Shown here: positions 45,047 through 55,372 of the stretch, piece by piece | Numbering within the stretch: the stretch's first letter is position 1 | Layout of the letters: every line of letters starts with the position of its first letter | Source of the DNA: Roseateles toxinivorans | GTDB taxonomy: Bacteria > Pseudomonadota > Gammaproteobacteria > Burkholderiales > Burkholderiaceae_C | NCBI RefSeq assembly: GCF_004362525.1 | Contig: NZ_SNXS01000004.1 | Span: forward strand, 248,001 to 312,000 | Length of the DNA stretch: 64,000 nucleotides | Direction: 5' to 3' | Translations under genes and position numbers: made by a program | Notes under the pieces: model-generated | The model's database searches: none | The model's input: the letters and a program-made list of their open reading frames with translations, nothing else | What the model was told of the DNA's origin: nothing

Positions 45047-45868
45047 TTACAAAGCCTTGAACAAATGCGCGTACATGCGGCTGACGCTCAAGCGGTCCTT
45101 GCAGCCGCGCAGCTGCAGAGTCAGCTTGCCGGCCTCGTCGCGCTGGGCCAGGCAAATAGCGTCGGAGCGCACCACGGTGCCGCGATGCACCTGCCAGAAG
45201 CGCTGGCCGTCCAGCTGGGGCAGCAGCTCGCGCAACGAGGCGCGCACCAGGTGCTCGCGCTCGGCGGTGATGACGCGCACGTACTTGTCGGCCGCCTCCA
45301 GGTACAGCACCTCGTCCACCGGCACCATATGGATGTTGTTGCCCACCGCGACCTGCAGCACGCGCAGCGGTGCGCTTGGCGCGGGTGCGGCACCCAGGCC
45401 GGTGGCGCTCAGCAGCTGGCGCAGCTGATCGACGGCCGCCTGCATGCCGGCCGGTGCGGGGGCGGCCTCGCGGGCCGCCAGCGCCGTCTTCAGGCGCTGG
45501 CAGGTCTGCGCCAGTCTCTCGGTCTGCACCGGCTTGAGCACATAGTCCACCGCCGCATGCTCGAAGGCCTGCAGCGCGTACTGGTCATAGGCGGTGACGA
45601 AGACCAGCAACGGGAAGGGTGCATCCTCCGGCCAGTCCTCGGCCAGCGCATGGGCGGCCTCCAGCCCGGTCATGCCAGGCATGCGGATGTCGAGGAACAG
45701 GATCTGCGGCCTTAAGCGCAGCGCCGATTGCAGCGCCGCCTGGCCGTGGGCGGCTATGCCGGCGATGTCGAGCTCGGGCCAGAGCTTTTGCAGCTCCAGA
45801 CGCAGGTTCTCGGCCAGCAGCGACTCGTCTTCGGCGATCAGGGCCGTGGGGCGGTTCAAAGGCTTCAT
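45047..45868 (-). CDS. LytTR-family response regulator
   Basis: A 273-residue two-component regulator of the AlgR/LytR class. The receiver domain has the acidic pair at 13-14 (ALIAEDE), phosphoacceptor Asp60 in ILFLDIRMPGMTG, Thr in VTAYD and Lys in VLKPV. A Pro/Ala linker leads to a C-terminal LytTR DNA-binding domain (VDEVLYLEAADKYVRVITAE, later QVHRGTVVRSDAI). It is activated by the kinase encoded just upstream, and its start overlaps the kinase stop by four bases. Targets are unknown; LytTR sites are imperfect direct repeats that I could not place. Confidence 0.95.
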   Translation of the reverse strand: MKPLNRPTALIAEDESLLAENLRLELQKLWPELDIAGIAAHGQAALQSALRLRPQILFLDIRMPGMTGLEAAHALAEDWPEDAPFPLLVFVTAYDQYALQAFEHAAVDYVLKPVQTERLAQTCQRLKTALAAREAAPAPAGMQAAVDQLRQLLSATGLGAAPAPSAPLRVLQVAVGNNIHMVPVDEVLYLEAADKYVRVITAEREHLVRASLRELLPQLDGQRFWQVHRGTVVRSDAICLAQRDEAGKLTLQLRGCKDRLSVSRMYAHLFKAL

Positions 45869-47013
45869 GCTTGCATCTCTATGGGCAGTTTCACGGTCAC
45901 CAGGGCGCCGCCGCGGGCATCCGGGGCCGGCTCCAGGCTCAGGCTGGCAGCCTCGCCGTAGCGGGTGCGCAGGCGCTCGCGCACCTGCTGCAGTCCGAAC
46001 TGCGTGCCAGGATTCGGGCTATTGCCCAGACCGGCGCCGGTGTCGCGCACCTGGAGCAGCAGGCTGTTGCCCTCGCGCCGCGCGCTGATCTCCAGCCGGC
46101 CGCCGTCCACATGGGGCTCCAGCCCATGCTTGATCGCGTTTTCGACCAGCGGCTGCAGCAGCAGCGGCGGCAGCAGACAGCCGGCCAGCTCGGGCGGCAG
46201 GCTCAGCTCGCTTTGCAGCCGGCTGCCCATGCGCACCTTCATCAGCGCCAGATAGTCCTCGACCCGGGCGAACTCCGCGCTCAGCGGATGACTGCCAGTG
46301 CGCGAGGCCTGCAGCGTGGCGCGCAAGAAGGCGATCAGCTGGTCCAGCATCAGCTGCGCACGCTGCGGGTCCATGCCGATCAGCACGCGTAGATTGGCCA
46401 GCGTGTTGAACAGCATATGCGGCTCCAACTGCGACTCGAGAAGGCGCAGCTGGTTCTCGGCCGCCTGGCGCTGGGCCATCTGCGCGCGCGCCTCGGCCGC
46501 GCTGAGCCTCGAACGGGCCAGAAAGTACAGGGTCAGGCCCAGACCGGGAATCAGCGAGAACAGCATCACCGCCACCGCCTGGCGCCAGCTCGAGTCGTAC
46601 AGAGCGGGCGAGTTGTAGCCCGTCAGCCAGTTGCCTGCCGTCGAGCCGACGGTCCAACCCAGCGCGGTGCCCAGGAAAAGCACGACCAGCATCAGGGGCC
46701 AGCCGGGCCAGTTGTTCTGGCGCTCGGGGCTGTTCTTGGGAAGCTTGCGGTGCGTCCAGAAGTGGGCCGCGGCAAGGCGTCCGCCCTGGATGAAGAAGCC
46801 ACAGCCCAAGGTGATGCAACTCGAGTAAATCAGGGTGGGCTTCCAGCCGTGGTCGGCCGTTGTGACCAGGACCACGGTCACCGTCAGCGCGATGCCGGCC
46901 AGCAGCAGCGCCTGGAAGCCCAGCCACCGCAGCAGCGCATTCGGATGCGGGGGCAGCAGCAGCGCGTCGAAATTGCTGGCGATGCCGGGAGGCTCAGGGC
47001 AGGGTCGGTTCAT
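45865..47013 (-). CDS. LytS-type sensor histidine kinase
   Basis: A 382-residue membrane kinase. About four membrane helices fill residues 25-165. The His_kinase domain carries the phosphoacceptor His199 in QLEPHMLFNTLANL, and the C-terminal HATPase has QPLVENAIKHGLEP and DTGAGLG. The start at 47013 (MNRPCPEPPG) is preferred over an ATG nine codons upstream. It is coupled to the LytTR regulator by an ATGA overlap. The signal is unknown; family relatives respond to membrane potential, pyruvate or cell-wall state. Confidence 0.93.
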   Translation of the reverse strand: MNRPCPEPPGIASNFDALLLPPHPNALLRWLGFQALLLAGIALTVTVVLVTTADHGWKPTLIYSSCITLGCGFFIQGGRLAAAHFWTHRKLPKNSPERQNNWPGWPLMLVVLFLGTALGWTVGSTAGNWLTGYNSPALYDSSWRQAVAVMLFSLIPGLGLTLYFLARSRLSAAEARAQMAQRQAAENQLRLLESQLEPHMLFNTLANLRVLIGMDPQRAQLMLDQLIAFLRATLQASRTGSHPLSAEFARVEDYLALMKVRMGSRLQSELSLPPELAGCLLPPLLLQPLVENAIKHGLEPHVDGGRLEISARREGNSLLLQVRDTGAGLGNSPNPGTQFGLQQVRERLRTRYGEAASLSLEPAPDARGGALVTVKLPIEMQA

Positions 47014-47043
47014 GGGCACTGATTGTCTCGCTAGTTGCACGGC

Positions 47044-47571
47044 TCACAGGCTAAGCGTTGTGGCCCGGCCACCGACGGCAGCTCTGCCATGGCGCAGCAC
47101 GCTGTTGGCGCGGGCGATGAAAAGGCCGCTCAAGGCGCCGTAGAGCAGGCTCACGCCAAGGCCGAAGGGCGCCAGCTGGGCCAGTTGCGGGGCCATGGCA
47201 AGGCTGACGCCGACGATGTACTTGGCCATGAAGATGCCCATGATCATCGCCATCGGCACCCAGCTGCCGGGCACATGGAACAGGCCGGTGGCGCCGTCGA
47301 AACGCACGCCCCGTGGCCAGGCGAACTGGCTCAAGCCGGCCACCACCAGGCCCAGGCCCAGGGCCCAGGCGGCGAGGGTCTGGGGCTGCAGGCCGAAGGC
47401 CGAGGTCATGCCCCACAGGCCGAAGGCGGTCCAGATCGCCGGCACCGCCATCAGACGCAACCGCGATTGCCGCTGATCGTGGAGTTGCCTGACACCCATG
47501 ACGATGCAGAGCGCCAGAATGCCCCAGACGAACCAGGGGGTGTGCAGAACGATTTGCTGGAGCATGAACAT
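47044..47571 (-). CDS. Multi-pass membrane protein, DUF6622-like
   Basis: A 175-residue membrane protein with about five helices. The N-terminus MFMLQQIVLHTPWFVWGILA, followed by LCIVMGVRQL, resembles the DUF6622 family, which I assign from memory with moderate confidence. The start is the ATG at 47571, or the ATG two codons later. The longer in-frame sequence upstream is antisense to the N-formylglutamate amidohydrolase gene. It lies 30 bp upstream of the sensor kinase on the same strand and may be cotranscribed, so it could be a membrane partner of the LytS/LytTR pair. Confidence 0.72.
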   Translation of the reverse strand: MFMLQQIVLHTPWFVWGILALCIVMGVRQLHDQRQSRLRLMAVPAIWTAFGLWGMTSAFGLQPQTLAAWALGLGLVVAGLSQFAWPRGVRFDGATGLFHVPGSWVPMAMIMGIFMAKYIVGVSLAMAPQLAQLAPFGLGVSLLYGALSGLFIARANSVLRHGRAAVGGRATTLSL

Positions 47572-47760
47572 CGTGGACTTTCGTTGGAGAATGCCGCTTG
47601 GCGATGGGCGCATCTTGCGAGAACGCCGCCGCTGGTACGACCGTGGTGCGACCAGCGGCCGCCGTTTGGCGCGAAATGCCGGCCTGAGGCCGCCAACGGA
47701 GGGCGAAGCGGCCCCGCAGCAGGCGAGAATCGTCAATATCCTGCTCCCGGACCTGTCTCG

Positions 47761-48594
47761 ATGCGCGCTTTCGAACTCACCCGCCCGACCGGCCCCGAAC
47801 TGCCCATCGTCGTGGACTCCCCGCACAGCGGTCGGCACTACCCCGGGGACTTTGACGCCGGGCTGCCGCTGTGGCAGCTGCGCCAGGGCGAGGACGCCTT
47901 TGTCGAACAGCTCTGGGCCGGCGCGCCGGCGGCCGGTGCCAGCCTGCTGGCGGCCAACTTCCCGCGCGTTTATATCGATCCCAACCGCAGCCTGGAGGAC
48001 ATTGACGAGGCGCTGCTGGATGCGCCCTGGCCGGGTCCGGTGACCGAGAGCACCAAGACCCGGCTTGGCATAGGCCTGGTGTGGCGACAGATGGCGGAGG
48101 GGCTGCCGATCTACGAGCGTCGCCTGAGCGTTGCCGAGGTCGAGCAGCGCATTGCGCGCTGCTACCAGCCCTACCACCAGGCCCTGAACGCGGCTCTGGA
48201 CGAGGCCCACCAGCGCTTCGGCAAGCGCTGGCACCTGAATGTGCACTCGATGCCCGACGATTCCTATGCCCAGCTGGGCCTGCCCGAGCAGCAGCTGGCC
48301 GACTTCGTGCTGGGGGATCTGGACGGCAGCAGCGCCGACGCCACCACCATGCTGGTGTTGGAGGGGGCGCTGCGCGCCCAGGGCTATAGCGTCGCCCGCA
48401 ATGACCCGTTCAAGGGCGTCGAGATCATCCGCCGTTCGGGCCAGCCGGCCCGCCACTGCCACGCGGTGCAGATCGAGATCAAGCGCTCGCTGTACATGGA
48501 TGTGCAGACCCACCAGCCCAACGCCGGTTTTGTCCGGGCCAAAACGGCAATCGATGCGCTGCTGGCCGCGCTGGCGCGGCACGCGCAGGCCTAG
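47761..48594 (+). CDS. N-formylglutamate amidohydrolase family protein
   Basis: A 277-residue zinc-dependent amidohydrolase (FGase family; HutG-like N-formylglutamate deformylase). It shows PIVVDSPHSGRHYPGDF, then FPRVYIDPNRSLEDID and HLNVHSMPDD, the metal-binding signatures. It hydrolyses N-formylglutamate at the end of one histidine-degradation route. No other hut genes are nearby, so the actual substrate could be another N-formyl amino acid. It is monocistronic, with a 189-bp upstream gap shared with the divergent DUF6622-like gene. Confidence 0.92.
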   Translation: MRAFELTRPTGPELPIVVDSPHSGRHYPGDFDAGLPLWQLRQGEDAFVEQLWAGAPAAGASLLAANFPRVYIDPNRSLEDIDEALLDAPWPGPVTESTKTRLGIGLVWRQMAEGLPIYERRLSVAEVEQRIARCYQPYHQALNAALDEAHQRFGKRWHLNVHSMPDDSYAQLGLPEQQLADFVLGDLDGSSADATTMLVLEGALRAQGYSVARNDPFKGVEIIRRSGQPARHCHAVQIEIKRSLYMDVQTHQPNAGFVRAKTAIDALLAALARHAQA

Positions 48595-48610
48595 CTACGG
48601 CGCGGCTCCC

Positions 48611-49918
48611 TCAGTAGCGCCAGGTCGCACCGACATGGCTGTAGCTGCCCGAGTGCAGCCCCGCGCGCCTGAGCAGCTCGCTGGCGTCGAAACGTTCGTG
48701 GTTGAGGAACAGGCTCAGCTGCGCGCTGAGCGCCCAGGTCCCGACGACGCGCAGCAGCCCGCCGATCTGCCGACCCGGCAGACCCTGGGTGCCCGCGTAG
48801 GCGCGCATGCCGCCGGCATAGGCTGCATCCTGCGGGTCGAAACGCCGCGCGAAGCCGTATTCGACCGAGAGTGTCGTTACCGGTGTTGGCGAGACGGACA
48901 GGCCTGGCGCGATCATCAGCAGATTGCTCAGGGCCAGAAACTGTCCTTCGCCGAGATAGGCTGAGCTGGCATAGAGCGGGTTGAAGCCCTTGAGCCTGCC
49001 GCTGCCGTAAGCGCCGCCGCCGGTGGCGATATCGATATGCGCCGTCAGCCGCGGCTTCCAGCCTTGGTCGGAAAGCGCCAGGCTGTGCACGGCGAACAGG
49101 CCCCACGCAGCGACTTCGCGCCCGAGGTAGCGACCGGTCTGATGGGCCAGCGTCCAGTCGAAGCCCAGGCCGCCCTTGCGCCCCCAGAGACGCAGGCCCC
49201 AGGTGTCTCGAACGTCGCGGCCCAGTTGACCGCCGAAGCGGAAGCTCGGGTTCTCGCTGTGCATCCAGAACGGGTCGAGATAGGTGTTGGGCCCGCCGTC
49301 CGCCGGCACAAGCCAGCTGGCGTTGAGCCCCTGCAGGCGTTCGGCGTGATTGACGGCTTCGTCGAAGCCGCCACGCCCCGGACGCGTCGCCCGCAGGTCG
49401 AACGCCCCGACGCGCAGGCCCTGATGCTGGGCGTAGACGCGCAGGCCGTTCCAGCTGCGATGGAGATTGGGACCGTCGCTGAGGCTGATCAGCTGCCGGG
49501 GGCCATCGGCGAACTCCTGGCGGCCCAGCATCGCGCCCACCTGCGCCGGACCGAGCCGGCCGCGGGCCTCGACGAACAGCTGCTGCAGCGACACGGTGTT
49601 CTGGAAGTTGGCGGTGGCTATGTTGCGGCGGCCATCGACCTGGCCGGTGCCGATCTCGCCATAGACGCGGACCTGGGGGTTCAAGCGCAGGTCTGCGCCC
49701 AGAATGCCGCGGAACAGGCCCTGCCGGTAGCTGTTGCCCCGCACCAGCTGCCCTTGCTCGTGGGCGTCGTAGCGCAGGCGCGCTTCGGCGCTGAGCGTCA
49801 GCGAGGCCTCGCCGCCGAGCGGCATGGCCTTGAGCGGTACGGCGGGCGCCGGAGCGGCGCAAACCAGCAGGCCGCTCACAAGGGCGCCGCCGACGCCGAG
49901 TTTATGCAGCCAGGTCAC
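48611..49918 (-). CDS. Alginate-export-type outer-membrane porin
   Basis: A 435-residue beta-barrel protein with a signal peptide (VTWLHKLGVGGALVSGLLVC, cleavage near APA). It resembles the AlgE/alginate_exp family: RLRYDAHEQGQLVRGNSYRQ, LQQLFVEARGRLGPAQVGAM, LGRQEFADG and an aromatic C-terminal residue (ATWRY) typical of barrels. The GTG at 49918 is chosen because AGGAGG lies exactly six bases upstream. An ATG at 49924 touches that sequence, and another at 49957 has none. The start lies within the last codons of the MFS gene, so the two are translationally coupled. The ligand is unknown; such porins serve organic-acid or polysaccharide uptake or export. Confidence 0.84.
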   Translation of the reverse strand: MTWLHKLGVGGALVSGLLVCAAPAPAVPLKAMPLGGEASLTLSAEARLRYDAHEQGQLVRGNSYRQGLFRGILGADLRLNPQVRVYGEIGTGQVDGRRNIATANFQNTVSLQQLFVEARGRLGPAQVGAMLGRQEFADGPRQLISLSDGPNLHRSWNGLRVYAQHQGLRVGAFDLRATRPGRGGFDEAVNHAERLQGLNASWLVPADGGPNTYLDPFWMHSENPSFRFGGQLGRDVRDTWGLRLWGRKGGLGFDWTLAHQTGRYLGREVAAWGLFAVHSLALSDQGWKPRLTAHIDIATGGGAYGSGRLKGFNPLYASSAYLGEGQFLALSNLLMIAPGLSVSPTPVTTLSVEYGFARRFDPQDAAYAGGMRAYAGTQGLPGRQIGGLLRVVGTWALSAQLSLFLNHERFDASELLRRAGLHSGSYSHVGATWRY

Positions 49919-51359
49919 GGCCATCCTCCTGAGTGCGGCCGGTCGAAACGATGGCAATGACCAGGGCCATGGTGATCAGCATCGCAGCGACGATGAAGGT
50001 GATGCCGGTGCCGGTGGCCACCGCTTCGGGCCGGGCGGTCATGATGTCGCTGGCCCCGGCGCCGAACGCAAACACGGTGCCCATCACCGAGGCGCCGGTG
50101 ATCAGCCCGAGATTGCGCGAAAGATTGAGCAGGCCTGAGATCACTCCCCGCTGGTCAGCGCCGACATTCGTCATCACGGCCGTGTTGTTGGCGGCCTGGA
50201 ACAGCGCATAGCCGGCGGTGATGACGACCAGCGGGCCGACGTAGCCCGGCACGCCCAAGCTCGTCGGCAGCATGGGCAGCAGGCAGGCGCCGGCCGCCAT
50301 CGCCGCGAGCCCGGCAATGGTCATCCGCGCGGCGCCGAAACGGTCGGCCAGACGGCCGGCCGGCACGCCGGTCAGTGCCGCAACCAGCGGGCCGACCGAC
50401 AGGACGAGCCCGACCAGCGCAGCCTCGAGCCCCAGCGCACGGGAGAGGTAGAAGGGACCGACCACCAGTGTGGCCATCATCACCGTCGACACCAGGGCGC
50501 TCATCGAGAGGCTGGCGTTCAGCACCGGATCGCGGAACATCGCCAGGCGTATCAGCGGAGAGGCTGCGCCCCCCTCGGCGAGCAGGAACAGGCCGAGGCC
50601 CGAGGCCGCGGCAAGCAGCAGGGCCAGGTTGAGGCGGCCGAAACTGCCGTGCCCCAGGGTCATCGCGAGTGCATAGGCGGCGAGCGTCAGGGCCAGCAGC
50701 AGCGTGCCCAGCGGGTCGAAACCCGGCCGTTCGGTCTGGGTTCGACGGCGATCAGCGGGCAGGTGGCGGTGCGCGAGCGAGAGCGTCAGCAGGCCCAGCG
50801 GCACGTTGACAAGGAAGAGCGCCGGCCAGCCGAAGCCTGCGATCAGCAGACCGCCCAGGGTCGGGCCCAGGGCGGTGCCCACGGCGGACATGGTGCCCAG
50901 CAGGCCCATGGCGCTGCCGGTCCTGGCCTTGGGCACAGCCTCACCGACAAAGGCCATGGTCAGGGCCATCATGATGGCCGCGCCCAGACCCTGAAGTGCC
51001 CGGGCGGCGATCAGCAGGCCCAGCGAGGGTGCAAGGCCGCACAGGGCCGAGGCCAGGGTGAACAGCGAGATGCCGGCCAGCAGCAGGCGGCGGCGGCCGA
51101 TCAGGTCACCGAGCCGGCCGACGCCGACAATCAGGCTGGTGATGGCCAGCAGATAGGCCAGCACGATCCACTGCACCTGCTGGAACGAGGCGTTGAAAGC
51201 CGTCGCCAGAGTCGGCAGGCCGACATTGGCAATGCTGGTACCCAGCGAGGACAGCAGCATGGACAGTGACAGGCTGGCGAGCACCCAGCGAATCGACGCT
51301 GAACCGGCCGCCCTGCCGTCGGCGGCTGTTGCATCGGGTCTTGCGAGAGAGGGTTTCAA
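49902..51359 (-). CDS. MFS transporter of the 14-helix DHA2 (EmrB/QacA) family
   Basis: A 485-residue inner-membrane exporter with about 14 helices. The family motifs are present: RLGDLIGRRRLLLAG (motif A) and LGPTLGGLLIAGFGWPALFL (motif C type). The TTG at 51359 (GGAG six bases upstream) is taken as start. An ATG at 51437 gives 26 more residues, but it lies inside the dispersed hairpin repeat at 51411-51450, and the extra residues are non-conserved in character. The next gene (alginate-export porin) starts within this gene's last codons. Drug, sugar or acid export is possible. Confidence 0.9.
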   Translation of the reverse strand: MKPSLARPDATAADGRAAGSASIRWVLASLSLSMLLSSLGTSIANVGLPTLATAFNASFQQVQWIVLAYLLAITSLIVGVGRLGDLIGRRRLLLAGISLFTLASALCGLAPSLGLLIAARALQGLGAAIMMALTMAFVGEAVPKARTGSAMGLLGTMSAVGTALGPTLGGLLIAGFGWPALFLVNVPLGLLTLSLAHRHLPADRRRTQTERPGFDPLGTLLLALTLAAYALAMTLGHGSFGRLNLALLLAAASGLGLFLLAEGGAASPLIRLAMFRDPVLNASLSMSALVSTVMMATLVVGPFYLSRALGLEAALVGLVLSVGPLVAALTGVPAGRLADRFGAARMTIAGLAAMAAGACLLPMLPTSLGVPGYVGPLVVITAGYALFQAANNTAVMTNVGADQRGVISGLLNLSRNLGLITGASVMGTVFAFGAGASDIMTARPEAVATGTGITFIVAAMLITMALVIAIVSTGRTQEDGRDLAA

Positions 51360-51410
51360 GATGGACTCCGTGTCTGAGCCCGCGCTGATCAGACCGGAAG
51401 GCCTGATGAG

Positions 51411-51450
51411 GCTGGCGAAGGACTTGCGGCGATTCAAGCCGCAAGGCTGA
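51411..51450. repeat. Third copy of the dispersed LAKDLRR hairpin repeat
   Basis: Forty bases identical to 22974-23013 except one or two positions: CTGGCGAAGGACTTGCGGC, then GAT(T/A)CAA, then GCCGCAAGGCTGA. The 8-bp arms CTTGCGGC/GCCGCAAG are intact and only the loop base differs. It lies in the 302-bp region between the MFS start and the DUF853 gene and would be in the 5' leader of the MFS transcript. The rest of that region (51451-51661) holds no gene I can support. Confidence 0.85.
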
Positions 51451-51661
51451 CGGCTCCCGAAGTGGAGCTGCCTCCAGCGTAGTCATCTGTATGGCCTGGC
51501 GGAAGGCGCAGCATTTGCACTTAATTAGTGCGTCTGACGCCATGTCTCCACTCGATTCGCGGTCGTCCAGGGACGGCGAGCCCCGATTTCGGGCGGTCGC
51601 CTCCGGCGACCGCCATGGACCCGAGCCGCGGTCACGCGCCCGGGGTGCTTGAAACGGCGAG

Positions 51662-53236
51662 TCAGCGGCGTCTGCTGCCGCCCAGGATGGAGCCCAGCAC
51701 GCCGCGGATGATCTCGCGTCCCACGGCGCTGCCGATGCTGCGTACTGCGGAGTTGGCCATGGTCGTGGCCAGCCCGGGGTGTTTGCCACCGCGGGGGCCG
51801 GTCGTGCCGAACAGCACATCGCCCAGGCCGCCCAGCAGACCACCGCCGGCTTCCTTGGCCGCCTCCTTGGCGGCGTCGGCCGCCCCGCCGCGCGTGGCGG
51901 CCACGGCCTCGTCGGCCATGCTGGGGGTGGTGCGCGGCTCGGGACGGGAATCGGTGGACACCGACACTCGGCCCTTGATCTTCTCGTAAGCCGATTCGCG
52001 ATCGACCGCCTTTTCATAGACGCCGGCGACCAGCGAGCCGTGCAGCAGCGCCTGGCGCTGCTCGGGCGTGATAGGCCCGATCTGGCTGCCCGGGGGCAGC
52101 ACGAACACGCGCTCGGTGATGCTGGGCCGGCCTTTCTCGTCCAGAAGGCTGACCAGGGCCTCGCCGACGGCCAGCTCGGTGATGGCGGTGGCGATGTCCA
52201 GGCCTGGCTTGGCCCGCATCGTGTCGGCCGCCGCCTTGACGGCCTTCTGATCGCGCGGGGTGAACGCGCGCAAGGCATGCTGGACGCGGTTGCCCAGCTG
52301 GGCCAGCACGCTGTCGGGGATGTCCAGCGGGTTCTGCGTCACGAAATAGACGCCCACGCCCTTGGAGCGCACCAGGCGCACAACCAGCTCGATGCGCTCG
52401 ACCAGGGCCGCCGGGGCGTCCTTGAACAGCAGATGGGCCTCGTCGAAGAAGAACACCAGCTTCGGTTTGTCCAGGTCACCGACCTCGGGCAGCTGCTCGA
52501 ACAGCTCGCTGAGCATCCACAGCAGGAAGGTGGCGTAGAGCCGCGGCGCGTTCATCAGCTTGTCGGCGGCGAGGATGTTGATCACGCCATTGCCGCCATC
52601 GGTCTGCATGAAGTCGGCGATGTTCAGCATCGGCTCGCCGAAGAATTTGTCACCACCCTGTTCGTCGATCTGCAGGAGGCCGCGCTGGATCGCGCCGACG
52701 CTGGCGGCACTCACGTTGCCGTACTCGGTCTGGTACTGGGCCGCGTTGTCGCCCACATGCTGCAGCATTGCACGCAGATCCTTCAGGTCCAGCAGCAGCA
52801 TGCCGTTGTCGTCGGCGATCTTGAACACCAGCTGCAGCACGCCCTGCTGGGTCTCGTTCAGCGCCAGCATCCGGGACAGCAGCAGCGGGCCCATGTCGGA
52901 GACGGTCGCGCGCACCGGGTGACCCTGCTCGCCGAACACGTCCCACAGGGTGGTGGGGCAGGACTTGGGCTCGGGCAGCTCGATGCCGCGCTCGGCCAGG
53001 ATGGCCTTGAGCTTGTCACTGGGCTTGCCCGGCTGCGAGATGCCGGTCAGGTCGCCCTTCACATCGGCCATGAACACCGGCACGCCGATGCGGCTCAGGG
53101 ATTCGGCCAGGGTCTGCAGGCTGATGGTCTTGCCGGTGCCGGTGGCGCCGGTGATCAGGCCGTGGCGATTGGCCAGCGCGGGCAGCAGCAGGCACTCGAT
53201 CTCACCGTGGCGGGCAATCAGAATGGGGTCGGCCAT
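51662..53236 (-). CDS. HerA-like/DUF853 P-loop ATPase
   Basis: A 524-residue cytoplasmic ATPase of the DUF853 (helicase HerA-like) family. Walker A is [20 protein letters not shown]. The next strand has [18 protein letters not shown], and Walker B is [20 protein letters not shown]. The helix-loop [20 protein letters not shown] and [20 protein letters not shown] are family hallmarks. The C-terminus is Gly/Ala-rich. These proteins look like DNA translocases/HerA relatives but have no settled role. The ATG at 53236 ([11 protein letters not shown]) is favoured; the ORF further upstream is antisense to the yebC promoter. Confidence 0.92.
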   Translation of the reverse strand: MADPILIARHGEIECLLLPALANRHGLITGATGTGKTISLQTLAESLSRIGVPVFMADVKGDLTGISQPGKPSDKLKAILAERGIELPEPKSCPTTLWDVFGEQGHPVRATVSDMGPLLLSRMLALNETQQGVLQLVFKIADDNGMLLLDLKDLRAMLQHVGDNAAQYQTEYGNVSAASVGAIQRGLLQIDEQGGDKFFGEPMLNIADFMQTDGGNGVINILAADKLMNAPRLYATFLLWMLSELFEQLPEVGDLDKPKLVFFFDEAHLLFKDAPAALVERIELVVRLVRSKGVGVYFVTQNPLDIPDSVLAQLGNRVQHALRAFTPRDQKAVKAAADTMRAKPGLDIATAITELAVGEALVSLLDEKGRPSITERVFVLPPGSQIGPITPEQRQALLHGSLVAGVYEKAVDRESAYEKIKGRVSVSTDSRPEPRTTPSMADEAVAATRGGAADAAKEAAKEAGGGLLGGLGDVLFGTTGPRGGKHPGLATTMANSAVRSIGSAVGREIIRGVLGSILGGSRRR

Positions 53237-53349
53237 GGCTTGAAAACTCCGGATAAAGGGCGAAGGGCCCGGGGGCAAGTAAAATCGCAGTCTATCCAAC
53301 AAATACAACGGGTTGGCGCCATGGAGCGCACCCGCGAGGAGTTCCAGCA

Positions 53350-54075
53350 ATGGCGGGTCATTCCAAATGGGCCAATATTCAGCACCGCAAGGGTCGGCAA
53401 GACGAAAAGCGCGGCAAGGTGTGGACGCGCGTGATCCGCGAAATCATGGTCGCTGCGCGCCAGGGCGGCGGTGACCCGAAGGAGAATCCGCGCCTGCGCC
53501 TGGCGATAGAAAAGGCCAAGGCGGCGAATATGCCGTCGGATACCGTCAAGAAGAACATCGACAAGGCCACCGGCAACCTCGAGGGCGTCAGCTACGAGGA
53601 AATCCGCTACGAGGGCTATGGCATTGGCGGCGCAGCGGTGATGATTGACACCATGACCGACAACCGCGTGCGCACGGTGGCCGAGGTGCGCCACGCGTTC
53701 AGCAAGCATGGCGGCAATCTGGGCACGGATGGCTCGGTGAGCTTCCAGTTCAAGCATTGCGGCCAGATCGTGTTCGCCCCGGGTGCCAACGAAGACAAGG
53801 TCATGGAAGTGGCGCTGGAAGCCGGGGCCGAGGACGTGATCACCGACGACGACGGCGCCATCGAGGTGCTGACCTCGCCGGCCGGCTTCGAGGCGGTGAA
53901 GAATGCGCTGGAGGCGGCCGGCCTGGTGCCGGCGATGGCCGAGGTGACGATGCGTGCCGAGAACACCATCGATTTGACCGGCGACGACGCCGTCCGCATG
54001 CAAAAGCTGCTGGACGTGCTGGAAGACCTGGATGATGTGCAAGAGGTCTATCACAACGCGGGCTTGGACGAATGA
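53350..54075 (+). CDS. yebC: YebC/PmpR-family protein
   Basis: A 241-residue member of the YebC/TACO1 family, with the invariant start [20 protein letters not shown] and later [20 protein letters not shown] and [13 protein letters not shown]. Family members act as DNA-binding transcription regulators in some bacteria and as ribosome-associated factors easing translation of proline-rich stretches in others. AGGAG is about six bases before the ATG. Its stop overlaps the start of purD by ATGA and it heads a long co-directional run. Confidence 0.96.
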   Translation: MAGHSKWANIQHRKGRQDEKRGKVWTRVIREIMVAARQGGGDPKENPRLRLAIEKAKAANMPSDTVKKNIDKATGNLEGVSYEEIRYEGYGIGGAAVMIDTMTDNRVRTVAEVRHAFSKHGGNLGTDGSVSFQFKHCGQIVFAPGANEDKVMEVALEAGAEDVITDDDGAIEVLTSPAGFEAVKNALEAAGLVPAMAEVTMRAENTIDLTGDDAVRMQKLLDVLEDLDDVQEVYHNAGLDE

Positions 54076-55352
54076 AGGTATTGGTGATCGGATCGGGCGG
54101 CCGTGAACACGCGCTGGCCTGGAAGCTGGCGCAAAGCCCCAAGGTGCAGTCCGTCCATGTGGCGCCCGGCAATGGCGGCACCGCGCGTGACCCCCATCTG
54201 CACAATGTGGCGATCACGGACGTCAAGGCGCTGGCCGATTTTGCCCAGGCCGAGAAGATTGGCCTGACGGTGGTCGGCCCCGAGGTGGCCCTGGCCGCCG
54301 GTGTGGTGGATGAGTTCCGTGCCCGCGGTCTGCGCATCTTCGGCCCGACCAAGGCGGCCGCCGAGCTGGAAAGCTCCAAGGCCTACGCCAAGGACTTCAT
54401 GAAGCGCTACGGCATTCCGACCGCGGCCTACGATACCTTCACCGACGCCGCCGCGGCCCATGCCTATGTCGATGCCCAGGGTGCGCCCATCGTCATCAAG
54501 GCCGATGGCCTGGCGGCGGGCAAGGGCGTGGTCGTGGCGATGACGCTGGCCGAGGCCCATGAGGCCGTCGACTGGATCCTCGGCAGCAACAAGCTCGGCG
54601 TGCAGCACAACGAAGGCGGCGCACGTGTCGTCATCGAGCAGTTCCTGCATGGCGAGGAGGCCAGCTTCATCGTCCTGTGCGATGGCAAGAACGTGGTCTC
54701 GCTGGCGACGAGCCAGGACCACAAGCGCCTGCTCGACGGCGATCTGGGCCCCAACACCGGCGGCATGGGTGCCTATTCGCCGGCACCGGTGGTCACGCCC
54801 AATGTCCATGCCAAGGTGATGCACGAGATCATCCTGCCGACCGTTAACGGCATGGCCAAGGACGGCCGGCCGTTCACCGGCTTCCTCTACGCCGGGCTGA
54901 TGATCGACGAACAGGGCCAGCCACGCACCGTCGAGTTCAACACCCGCATGGGCGACCCCGAAACCCAGCCCATCATGATGCGGCTGAAGAGCGATCTGTT
55001 CGATGTGCTGATGCATGCGACAGACGGCACGCTGGATCAGGTCGAGCTGCAGTGGGACCGCCGCGTGGCGCTAGGCGTGGTGTTGGCAGCCCACGGCTAC
55101 CCGCTGACGCCGCGCAAGGGCGATGCGATCACCGGCATCCCGGCCGCCACCGAGGACGCCTGCGTATTCCAGGCCGGCACGGCCGAGGTCGATGGTCAGT
55201 TGCAGACCAGCGGCGGACGCGTGCTGTGCGTCACCGCTCTGGGTGAGTCGGTCAAGCTGGCCCAGCAACGGGCCTACGAGGTCGCGCAGTCCATCCTGTT
55301 CGACGGTCGGCAGTACCGCCAGGACATCGGCCACCGCGCCGTGCGCCGCTGA
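54072..55352 (+). CDS. purD: Phosphoribosylamine-glycine ligase
   Basis: A 426-residue ATP-grasp enzyme, the second step of purine synthesis: phosphoribosylamine + glycine + ATP to [23 protein letters not shown] is the N-domain. [20 protein letters not shown] is the ATP-grasp strand-loop, and [15 protein letters not shown] and [14 protein letters not shown] are typical of the family. The length is as expected. Its start overlaps yebC by 4 bp. Confidence 0.98.
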   Translation: MKVLVIGSGGREHALAWKLAQSPKVQSVHVAPGNGGTARDPHLHNVAITDVKALADFAQAEKIGLTVVGPEVALAAGVVDEFRARGLRIFGPTKAAAELESSKAYAKDFMKRYGIPTAAYDTFTDAAAAHAYVDAQGAPIVIKADGLAAGKGVVVAMTLAEAHEAVDWILGSNKLGVQHNEGGARVVIEQFLHGEEASFIVLCDGKNVVSLATSQDHKRLLDGDLGPNTGGMGAYSPAPVVTPNVHAKVMHEIILPTVNGMAKDGRPFTGFLYAGLMIDEQGQPRTVEFNTRMGDPETQPIMMRLKSDLFDVLMHATDGTLDQVELQWDRRVALGVVLAAHGYPLTPRKGDAITGIPAATEDACVFQAGTAEVDGQLQTSGGRVLCVTALGESVKLAQQRAYEVAQSILFDGRQYRQDIGHRAVRR

Positions 55353-55372
55353 ATACCGGAGTTGATTCGATC

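Noticed and set aside
47572..48582. Upstream extension of the DUF6622-like gene
   Set aside because: Antisense to the N-formylglutamate amidohydrolase and lacks membrane or family character.
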